This document shows positions 8,204 to 15,140 of a stretch of 64,000 nucleotides of DNA, one piece after another; position 1 is the stretch's first letter; each line of letters begins with the position of its first letter. The translations under genes and the position numbers were made by a program. The stretch lies in assembly GCA_035566895.1 (NCBI GenBank), contig DATMQA010000007.1, forward strand, positions 1 to 64,000, in the 5' to 3' direction. The stretch comes from DATMQA01 sp035566895. Its GTDB lineage: Bacteria; Verrucomicrobiota; Verrucomicrobiia; Limisphaerales; UBA8199. The notes below the pieces were generated by a model. That model saw only the letters and a program-made list of their open reading frames with translations, did not search any database and was not told the DNA's origin.

Positions 8204-10039
8204 ATGCCCGCCCGATTCCTGCTTGCGCTCAGCCTTGCCGTGCTCGTGCTGCCGGTGCGCGGAATGGACCAGGCCCGCGTCGAAACGCGAGTGGACGACG
8301 CAGTGTCGAGGTTTGGAGTCACCGGCCGGAACGTCCTGGTCGCCATCCTCGACCGCGGGATTGATTGGCAAAACAACGACTTCCGCAACACCAACGGCTC
8401 GACCCGCATCGCAGCGATATTTGACCTCACTGACGATACCGGCTCCAATTCGCCGGCGAACCCTTACGGGCTCGGAACAATTTACACCCGGCCGCAAATC
8501 GACGGTGCCCTGTCTCACGGCACCAACCTGGTCACCCGCGACGCCTTGGGGCACGGCACGACCACCGCCGCCATCGCCTGCGGCAATGGCCGTAACCTTT
8601 GGAAATATCGCGGCGTTGCCTTCAACGCCACGATCATTGCGGTCAAGATCGTCGCCGAAAACGTCCCCGCTCACAATGGTCAGCCGGCGGAGACCGCATT
8701 TTACGATCCCAGCCGCATTCCGGTTGCCATCAATTTCGTCCGCGATCAGGCCCGGACGCTGGGCATGCCCGCCGTCATGCTGCTGAACATCGGCGCCAGC
8801 GGCGGGCCGGCCGATGGAACCAGCAGCCTTTGCCAGGCGCTCGATGCAGCGGTCGGCCCGGGCATCCCGGGACTGGTATTCGTCACCGGCTCGAGCGATG
8901 ACGGCGGCACTCCAAATCATGCCGGCGGCACCGTCACCCAGGGAGGAACGACTGCCATCGGCATCCATATGGGGAACCCGGCCCCGCTGATTTTCGACCT
9001 GTGGTATCCGACCAACGATCAGTTCGACGTGACGATTCAGACGCCCAACGGCACCTTTGGCCCCTATCCCTCCCCAAGCTTGAGTTTAGGCTATGACAAT
9101 CAGTCTGCCGGTGATTTTCAGTACTATCACTACAGTGGCGACTGGAATTCGTACGGCGCCGCTAGCGGAAAACGTGAAATCTACGTCAGCCTGCTTGGTC
9201 CGAGCGGTGATTACACCATTGCCCTGTCGGGGGCAAATGTCGCGGACGGACGCTTCGATGCTTCGCTCGACCCAGCGCGGTTTTGGGACACCAGCGCCAA
9301 TAGCAATTACTTCACCACCTACGTGGTCGCCGGCAAAACGGTCTGGGACCTGGCTGGCGCCCCGAACAACGTCTGTCCCAACGACTACGTGCACCGGACC
9401 AATTGGGTCGATATCGATGGCATTCCGCGTTCCAACGGCGGCCAGGGCGGAATCGGCCAGCTTTGGGAAGGCACCGGCATCGGGCCCACCTATGACGGGC
9501 GCCTGGGCGTGGACGTCAGCGCGCCGGGCGACAGTGTCTTCACTGCTTACAACACCAACTCCTATTGGGCCACGTTCCGATTCAACGAAATTCAGGACGG
9601 CAACGGTTTGTACGGCCGGGCCAGCGCCACCAGCGCGGCCAATCCGATTGTCACCGGCATCATTGCCCTGATGCTTCAAATGAATCCCAAACTGGACGCC
9701 GGCACGGTGAAACATCTCCTCCAGCAATCCGCCCGCGCTGACTCCTTCACCGGTGCGGTGCCGAATGTCCAGTGGGGCTACGGCAAAGTGGACGCCTACG
9801 CCACCGTGAGCGCCGTGACCGCGACGCTGCCGCTCCTTTCGTTCACGGGCTTGAGCAATCATCAAGCCCACGTGACCGTCCGGCAAACGGTGCCAGGCTG
9901 GCAATACGTCCTTCAGGTATCCACCAACTTTTCTTCCTGGGCGCCACTGCTCACCAACACCGCGGCCACCAACAGCCTGCAAATGCTCGATACCAATGCC
10001 CTAAACCAGTCACGCTTCTATCGGGTCGCAATTCCATGA
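8204..10039 (+). CDS. Secreted subtilisin-like serine protease (S8)
   Basis: Subtilase of 611 residues with a clear signal peptide (MPARFLLALSLAVLVLPVRG); an earlier in-frame start would place 16 polar residues before it, so I choose ATG 8204. The catalytic triad is visible: Asp50 in AILDRGID, His117 in LGHGTTTAA and Ser477 in ATSAANP (a GTSxAxP variant with Ala for the first Gly). A long insert of about 360 residues separates His and Ser, as in several secreted S8 proteases with PA-like or lectin-like inserts. The last 70 residues (QVSTNFSSWAPL, ending SRFYRVAIP) form the small C-terminal domain seen on many exported Verrucomicrobiota proteins. The gene is bracketed by two copies of the same spacer repeat. 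Confidence 0.88.
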   Translation: MPARFLLALSLAVLVLPVRGMDQARVETRVDDAVSRFGVTGRNVLVAILDRGIDWQNNDFRNTNGSTRIAAIFDLTDDTGSNSPANPYGLGTIYTRPQIDGALSHGTNLVTRDALGHGTTTAAIACGNGRNLWKYRGVAFNATIIAVKIVAENVPAHNGQPAETAFYDPSRIPVAINFVRDQARTLGMPAVMLLNIGASGGPADGTSSLCQALDAAVGPGIPGLVFVTGSSDDGGTPNHAGGTVTQGGTTAIGIHMGNPAPLIFDLWYPTNDQFDVTIQTPNGTFGPYPSPSLSLGYDNQSAGDFQYYHYSGDWNSYGAASGKREIYVSLLGPSGDYTIALSGANVADGRFDASLDPARFWDTSANSNYFTTYVVAGKTVWDLAGAPNNVCPNDYVHRTNWVDIDGIPRSNGGQGGIGQLWEGTGIGPTYDGRLGVDVSAPGDSVFTAYNTNSYWATFRFNEIQDGNGLYGRASATSAANPIVTGIIALMLQMNPKLDAGTVKHLLQQSARADSFTGAVPNVQWGYGKVDAYATVSAVTATLPLLSFTGLSNHQAHVTVRQTVPGWQYVLQVSTNFSSWAPLLTNTAATNSLQMLDTNALNQSRFYRVAIP

Positions 10040-10043
10040 TGTG

Positions 10044-10272
10044 TCCGCCAGGCTTTTCTGAGCTTATGCCATTCCTTACAGCCTGTTTGGAAAATGCCGT
10101 GTTTGGGCCGGCGCGTGACCGGTCCCCGGTCGCAGCAGCCGCAATCTGTGTCCTGCCCACTGCGAGCGGGGACCGCTCGCGCTCCGCGGGCATTTTCCAA
10201 ACACGCACTTAGTGTATCGCCGCAAGCCGCGTCTCCCCATTTAACTCATTTAACCCTTTTAACCTATTTGAC
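10044..10272 (+). repeat. Spacer repeat, copy B, interrupted by a 129-nt insertion
   Basis: 10044-10078 and 10212-10272 together align with 8051-8152. The tail again consists of TTTAACC/TTTAACT words. The copy begins 5 nt after the subtilase stop, so copies A and B are direct repeats on either side of that gene. Confidence 0.75.
10079..10207. mobile_element. MITE-like 129-nt insertion with terminal inverted repeats and CTTA duplication
   Basis: TGTTTGGAAAATGCC near the left end is the exact inverse of GGCATTTTCCAAACA near the right end (15 nt). An internal hairpin, GCGAGCGG-GGA-CCGCTCGC, lies at 10162-10180. CTTA stands on both sides (10075-10078 and 10208-10211) but only once in the uninterrupted sister copy at 8051. 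There is no open frame. The comparison gives both insertion boundaries directly. The transposase that could move it is not in the window. Confidence 0.7.
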
Positions 10273-10382
10273 CCTTATATTGGGTAGTTGTCCCGATTCG
10301 TAGCGCCCGGTGGCGATACTGGTGCATAGTTGGTATGCTCCATGCTAAGTTAGTTGCCAGCGCCAGTCATACTTAACCAGAG

Positions 10383-10414
10383 CCGCTCCAGTGTCACAAA
10401 CTGGGGCGGTTTTT
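10383..10414 (+). terminator. Intrinsic terminator in the spacer
   Basis: CCGCTCCAGT (10383-10392) pairs with ACTGGGGCGG (10400-10409) with one T-G pair, a 7-nt loop and then five T. It is too far from the subtilase (340 nt) to be its obvious terminator. A TAAGTT at 10346-10351 preceded by GC resembles the -10 of the sRNA cassettes, so a short independent transcript is possible. Confidence 0.75.
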
Positions 10415-10581
10415 GTCCTGTCTTGTGTCTCGAAAAGGATTTGAGGCTCTCCGCGGTATCAGACGTGCTCGCCGTTCCGGGAGCCTTGACACTGCACTCT
10501 GGCTGGAAACAGGCCACCAGGCAGCTAGCAAATCGCAAAATACGGCGAGCCGAGCCTTGCTTTAAGGGTTACTCAAAGGCC

Positions 10582-10761
10582 ATGAACGAGAAGCGTGATG
10601 CTCCTGAAGTGGAAGCAAATCCCGCTACGGAGCACAAGGCCGTATTGGTCGAGACCGCAGGATTTCAATGCATGGCGTATCAAGATTGCCATGGAAAGTG
10701 GAGGAGTTTCTATGACCTCGAACTGTTGCCTGGCAAGGTCGAAATCGTCACCTCCAATTAA
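10582..10761 (+). CDS. Small conserved-looking hypothetical protein (59 aa)
   Basis: I start at ATG 10582 (MNEKRDAPEVEA), which gives 59 residues; longer versions would read through the terminator region. The core, AVLVETAGFQCMAYQDCHGKW then RSFYDLELLPGKVEIV, looks like a compact beta-rich small protein with two Cys. I believe similar short proteins occur in this phylum, but cannot name a family. No partner gene is adjacent. Confidence 0.5.
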   Translation: MNEKRDAPEVEANPATEHKAVLVETAGFQCMAYQDCHGKWRSFYDLELLPGKVEIVTSN

Positions 10762-10858
10762 AAGTCCGTTCACATTTTTCAGCCTCGGTCATCCCCCCGC
10801 CTTTTGTACTGCAATAGGCGAAATTGTTCGCAAGCTGCGAGGAAATTTCTCCCCATTC

Positions 10859-10951
10859 GCTTTTGTGCCTTTTTGTGGCCATCCTCCGGCCCCCTCCGTT
10901 GGCTCTGTTTCCTTCTGTAAGATCCGTGTCCATCCGTGTCCATCTGTGGTT
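10859..10951. repeat. Word-like spacer repeat (ATCCGTGTCC units)
   Basis: Two ATCCGTGTCC units (10922-10941), then ATCTGTGGTTAG, preceded by TTTTTGTGCCTTTTTGTGGC. Reverse-complemented, it reads AACCACAGATGGACACGGAT. It lies just after the pyruvate kinase gene end and does not code. Confidence 0.6.
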
Positions 10952-10973
10952 AGCTCCCTTGGGTTGCGGGGTT

Positions 10974-12386
10974 TCACACCACCCGCATCTGCACCGCATC
11001 CACGATTTGTTCGCCCACCAGAATCGAGCCGATCACCACCACGGTGTCGCCCGCTTGGAGCCGGCCTTGTTGAGATAAGCTCTTCAGCGCGCTTTCGATG
11101 GTGTTCTCGGGGTTGATCAGGTCGAACGGAATCACGAACGGCGACACCCCCCAGCTCAGGGACAATCCGCGCGCCACTTCCTCGTTAGGGCAGAGCGCGT
11201 AAATCGGCGAGTAGCGCGGGCGCTGCCAGCCGGTGTGCCGGGCCATGTGGCCGTGCAGCGTAATCACCAGGATGGCCGCGGCCTTTAGCTCGTTGGCCAT
11301 GACCACCGCGCTCTTCACCAGCTTCTGCCGCGGCGTGGTCATCTCCGCCTGTTCGAAAAAGTGTGCGCCGCCACTCCGCTCAATCCGCCGCGCGATCCGG
11401 TCGAACACTTCGACGCAATGCACCGGATATTTGCCCACCGTCGTTTCCCCGCTCAGCATGATCGCGTCGGCTTGCTCGAACACCGCGTTGGCGACGTCCG
11501 TGACTTCCGCCCGGGTCGGCATCGGCGAGGCAATCATGCTTTCGAGCATGTGCGTGGCGACGATGACGGGCCGGCCGTGGGTCAAACAGGTCTTAACAAT
11601 CCGCCGCTGGATGATCGGCAGCTCCTCGTAGGGCATTTCGATGCCTAAATCTCCGCGCGCCACCATCACCCCGTCAGCCTCGCGCACGATCGCCTCGAGA
11701 TGCCCGAGCGCCTCCTGGTCCTCGATCTTGGCGATGACCAGCGGGTGATGCCCCCTTTCGCCGAAGAGCTCCCGCAACTGCATCAGGTCCCGCGCTTCGC
11801 GCACGAACGACAGCGCGATGAAATCCACCCCCAGCTCCAGCCCCAGCTTCACATCGGCGATGTCCTTGGCCGTCAGCGCCGGCAAACTCACTTTCACGCC
11901 TGGCAAATTGATGTGGCGGCGGCTGCCGAGTTTGCCTTCAGTCAACACCTCGCATTGGACTTTCTTTCCGTCCTTGGCGAGCACCTTCATCTGGATGGCC
12001 CCGTTGTCGATCAGCACCACGTCCCCGGTGTTGATGTCATTGACGAAATTCTCGTAATTCACATCTACCGAGTGCTCTTCTTCGCTCTGTTGACCCCGCA
12101 CCGTAAGCGTGAATCTCTGGCCTGGCTGCAGGTCCAGCGGCACCTTCAACTCCCCGGTCCGGATGGCCGGACCCTGGGTATCCATCATGATCCCAATGAA
12201 CTCCTGCCGCGCACTTGCGGCCGACCGGATGTCGCGCAGGACGCGCCGCACCCAGTCGTGGGGCGCGTGCGACATGTTCAACCGGAAAAGATTCACGCCC
12301 GCGTCAATCAGCCGGGCGATCATCTCGGCGGAATCGGTTGCCGGCCCAAGCGTGGCGATGATCTTGGTCTTGCGCACTGTGATCAT
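10974..12386 (-). CDS. pyk: Pyruvate kinase
   Basis: Catalyses phosphoenolpyruvate + ADP to pyruvate + ATP, the last step of glycolysis. The start at 12386 gives MITVRKTKIIATLGPAT, the normal N-terminus, and a protein of 470 residues, the usual length. Motifs include FRLNMSH, MMDTQGPAIRTGEL, the ARGDLGIEMPYEELP active-site helix and the MLESMIASPMPTRAEVTDVANA signature. The C-terminal allosteric domain is complete to MRVV. It is a monocistronic - strand gene with the third sRNA cassette 70-115 nt upstream on the other strand. PEP carboxykinase lies 7 kb away, so both PEP-forming and PEP-using enzymes are in the window, without shared control visible. Confidence 0.97.
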   Translation of the reverse strand: MITVRKTKIIATLGPATDSAEMIARLIDAGVNLFRLNMSHAPHDWVRRVLRDIRSAASARQEFIGIMMDTQGPAIRTGELKVPLDLQPGQRFTLTVRGQQSEEEHSVDVNYENFVNDINTGDVVLIDNGAIQMKVLAKDGKKVQCEVLTEGKLGSRRHINLPGVKVSLPALTAKDIADVKLGLELGVDFIALSFVREARDLMQLRELFGERGHHPLVIAKIEDQEALGHLEAIVREADGVMVARGDLGIEMPYEELPIIQRRIVKTCLTHGRPVIVATHMLESMIASPMPTRAEVTDVANAVFEQADAIMLSGETTVGKYPVHCVEVFDRIARRIERSGGAHFFEQAEMTTPRQKLVKSAVVMANELKAAAILVITLHGHMARHTGWQRPRYSPIYALCPNEEVARGLSLSWGVSPFVIPFDLINPENTIESALKSLSQQGRLQAGDTVVVIGSILVGEQIVDAVQMRVV

Positions 12387-12455
12387 CCGCGAAAGATACC
12401 CCGGCCAAAAAGGAAAGGAAGCCCGCAGTGCCGCATCGGACCGTACCATGCCCGT

Positions 12456-12501
12456 GTCACCAGTACTGGTGACTGGCGCAGATCTGGGACTGCGCTAATC
12501 T
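12456..12501 (+). promoter_or_regulatory. Promoter with dyad operator, sRNA copy 3
   Basis: The perfect dyad GTCACCAGTACTGGTGAC lies at 12456-12473. CTGGCG (12473-12478), a 17-nt spacer and TAATCT (12496-12501) follow. The layout matches copies 1 and 2. It points away from the divergent pyk start. Confidence 0.6.
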
Positions 12502-12507
12502 ATAGGC

Positions 12508-12602
12508 GTGTTAACGGTAGTCCTTGGTGGGACTGCTGAAAAGAATTTGAGTTCTCTTTTGTAGAGTGTGTCGGAAAGGCCGGAGTAAAATCCGGCCTTT
12601 TT
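12508..12602 (+). ncRNA. Candidate small RNA, copy 3 of 3
   Basis: Same 95-nt RNA as at 4186 and 5331. In the first hairpin the outer pair is A-U here instead of G-U, and the loop ends in T instead of C. It lies between pyk and a secreted-protein gene, both on the - strand, so it is antisense to neither coding region and has no gene to lead on its own strand. That position is the best evidence that the cassette encodes a free small RNA. Confidence 0.7.
12575..12602 (+). terminator. Intrinsic terminator of sRNA copy 3
   Basis: AAAGGCCGG and CCGGCCTTT arms with an 8-nt A-rich loop and a T-run; the same as copy 2. Confidence 0.85.
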
Positions 12603-12619
12603 CGTTTTTGGCGGCCGGA

Positions 12620-14719
12620 TTACGGCACTGTAACGGAGGCAGTCTGGGTTTTGCCACAGATGGTCGCCGAGACGGTGTAGGTGCCCTTGGCCGCTGGTGG
12701 CCCATAAGTCATGCCGGACGGCCCGAGGTTTTTGGTGACCCCATTCGGGTCGGTGATGGTGACGGTTACCGCTCCGCCGGGGCAGGGATTCGGCGACGAA
12801 GTCCCAATGAGTCTGACGAAATGTTCACCCGTGGCGGCATTATAGGCATGCATAGCCGACGCGACGGGCTTGCAATCGCAGGCGGGTTGACCGCTGGCCG
12901 CCACGGCGATGTCGAGGGTGATGGCAACGACGGTCTGCGGCGTGACCAGGGTGATCGGTAGGGACTGGCCGACGGTGACCACGCTGACCTGGTGGGTGGT
13001 GGGGTCAAATACCTGCACGGGTGTATCTACATTCAGGTCGATCAATCCGATTGGTATGTCGAAGAAGCTGTAGGTCCCGGTGCCGGCAGTGGTTTGGATG
13101 GGGCCGTTCGGGTCCAATTGCACCGTCACTCCCGGCATCGGCGCGCCGTTGCTCTGTGTTATGGTGCCGAACAACTGACCTTTGGGCAGGTTGAAGCCGA
13201 GCCGGAAGAAGCGCGCCGGGTTGGTGGCGGGCTCGCAGTAATAATCAGCGACGCCCAGCAAAGATTTCCATTGGGCGCTTGGTCCCAAGGTATCCGCGGT
13301 CTCGAGCAGGCCGCTGCCGGGCAAATCGCCCGGAGCAGAAACCTGAATGATCGTTGGCGGGGCGGATGTATTGGAAGCGGTAGGCCGAAGTGTCAGGGGT
13401 ACTTTGCTGGGATCGGCGAAAAAGACCTGGACGGTCTCGCCGGGCTCGATGGCGGGCTGAACGGCGAAGTTGTCCGGGAGAAAAATGAACGTCGAATCGA
13501 TGGTTCCAGGCGGAGCTGAATTGGTGTCGCCATGGCGGTAGGTCAACAACACGTCTCCGACTACTGGTTTAAAACCCATCACATCCTCCAACAGGACCGG
13601 CCAGGTGACCGGGTTGGCGAAGTAAGCCGAACCGGACGCAGGATGCTCGGCCAACGGCATGAGTGCGTATTTGCCGCTGAAGGTGAATTGCTGCGGCACG
13701 CGGCAGTAGATGAATGCGGCGTCGCCCGGCCCGAACGTGCCGCCGGAAGGATTCCAGACGCCGGCATTGTGGTAGTAACGATCGAAGAGACCTGTCTGCG
13801 GATTGTATTTATAGAACATCGTGCCGTCCAGGGCGGGAAGCACTTTATCGAGCGCGTTACTGCCGGAAGAGAGCGGATTGGCCAGGGGCGACAAACCCGT
13901 TGTCCGTTGGATGATGGTGTCCGTGGGCTGAGAGCCGAAGGGGACGCCCGCTAGTGGTACAGGATAGCCTTGAATGGTTATCGGCGTGCCGAAAGTCGGC
14001 GGAGCTTGCACAGCGAGCGTGGACCAATCCAACAGATCGCAGGCAATACTGACACCGGAAATATCCAGGGTGGAATTGACCGGTTTGCCCCCGGAATCAA
14101 TGCTGAAAGTGACCTGGACCAGCGATGGACATTGGTCCTTGGCATTGACGACATGATCGCCAGAGGCGGTGATGTTCCGTGAGATGACCGTGGTGCCCTC
14201 GGAATTCTTGTAGGAAACTCTGACCTTGGCCGTTTCATTGCCAACCGGGGTCCAATCGGCGTGGAAATGCACCGCACAATAAGAGGAAACGGTGGTCGTA
14301 CACACGTTTCGACCTGTGCTCTTGACCGCGCCACCAGGAGCGCCCGGCACCCCGTTATCAGCTCCGATCCGGCAAACGGTCGTCCCGCTGTCGTTGGTGG
14401 TGACATGTGGCGAGCCGTTGGTAAGCGGCCCGGTGCCGGTCCAGCCTGAGCCGCTATTGGTGAAGCTGCCGTTGAGTTGGGCCTGGGCGGAGCCTGCTGC
14501 AAATAGAACCAGTCCCAGCGTGATGGCCACTGAGGTGAGGCGCACGATACGGTTCGCCCGCGCCGAACCAGATACTGAACGTTCGGTCCTGTTTACGAGG
14601 GGATGCCACCGGTGTGGGGGCGCCCAATTAACTGCGAGCAAATGCGGCCTTCGGGGCTGCGACAATGTCCTGAGGAGGGCGAGAATTCTTGCTAAAGTGA
14701 TATTTGTTTTTGTTTTCAT
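12620..14719 (-). CDS. Large secreted protein with a carboxypeptidase-regulatory-like domain
   Basis: Up to 699 residues. The hydrophobic signal segment (RLTSVAITLGLVLFAAGSAQA) lies at about residues 58-79, so translation may really begin nearer to it, at a GTG; the ATG at 14719 is uncertain. The mature N-terminus is a Cys-containing beta-rich region (LNGSFTNSGSGWTGTGPL) like the carbohydrate-binding-type domains of exported proteins. A Verrucomicrobiota-type region with FYKYNPQTGLFDRYYHNAGVW follows. Residues of about 530-600 (LFGTITQSNGAPMPGVTVQLD) form a carboxypeptidase regulatory-like beta-sandwich. The C-terminus is Cys-rich (QPACDCKPV). Its function is unknown; it is probably a surface or extracellular binding protein. 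Confidence 0.7.
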   Translation of the reverse strand: MKTKTNITLARILALLRTLSQPRRPHLLAVNWAPPHRWHPLVNRTERSVSGSARANRIVRLTSVAITLGLVLFAAGSAQAQLNGSFTNSGSGWTGTGPLTNGSPHVTTNDSGTTVCRIGADNGVPGAPGGAVKSTGRNVCTTTVSSYCAVHFHADWTPVGNETAKVRVSYKNSEGTTVISRNITASGDHVVNAKDQCPSLVQVTFSIDSGGKPVNSTLDISGVSIACDLLDWSTLAVQAPPTFGTPITIQGYPVPLAGVPFGSQPTDTIIQRTTGLSPLANPLSSGSNALDKVLPALDGTMFYKYNPQTGLFDRYYHNAGVWNPSGGTFGPGDAAFIYCRVPQQFTFSGKYALMPLAEHPASGSAYFANPVTWPVLLEDVMGFKPVVGDVLLTYRHGDTNSAPPGTIDSTFIFLPDNFAVQPAIEPGETVQVFFADPSKVPLTLRPTASNTSAPPTIIQVSAPGDLPGSGLLETADTLGPSAQWKSLLGVADYYCEPATNPARFFRLGFNLPKGQLFGTITQSNGAPMPGVTVQLDPNGPIQTTAGTGTYSFFDIPIGLIDLNVDTPVQVFDPTTHQVSVVTVGQSLPITLVTPQTVVAITLDIAVAASGQPACDCKPVASAMHAYNAATGEHFVRLIGTSSPNPCPGGAVTVTITDPNGVTKNLGPSGMTYGPPAAKGTYTVSATICGKTQTASVTVP

Positions 14720-15140
14720 ACGCTTTCACCACCTACATCAACAGCGGTGGAGAACTATTACGGGAAAAGTTATCGTGCCGGCACGCAGAAGAACTGGGTC
14801 GGGACGAGGGCGGTGTTTTCTCTGCACTGCACCAGTCCAACATGCTGGGCAGCGCGCAGGGATTTTTGCGGCGCTGTCTCTCCCTCTCCCCACGGCGCAG
14901 GCCGACACAGCAGGTGGGATTGCCGGGAAATGCCTTTCGACATGACTCTGTCCGGCCATGATTCTGTCTTTTGTTGTGTTCCCTCCTGTTAAAAATGCCC
15001 TCACCTCACAGCCGCTGCATCTCCTCAATAAACTCTTTCGGCCACCGCCACAAGCGCCGTCACTTCCACCGTGCGCTCGCTTCGGTAAGTCCTGGAAGGT
15101 CCTGGAAGCCCCTGGTAGGCGCCTAAAGCCTATGCCCCTC
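14720..15140. other. 420-nt spacer without a convincing gene
   Basis: Contains GACATGACTCTGTCCGGCCATG at 14938-14959 next to ATTCTGTC, a word-like repeat. The - strand has a 16-codon fragment ending EFIEEMQRL at about 15014-15060 that is cut by an upstream stop. I see no promoter or terminator strong enough to call. Confidence 0.4.

Noticed and set aside
15000..15070. Gene tail ending EFIEEMQRL on the - strand
   Set aside because: Only 16 codons are open before an upstream stop; too short to support a call.
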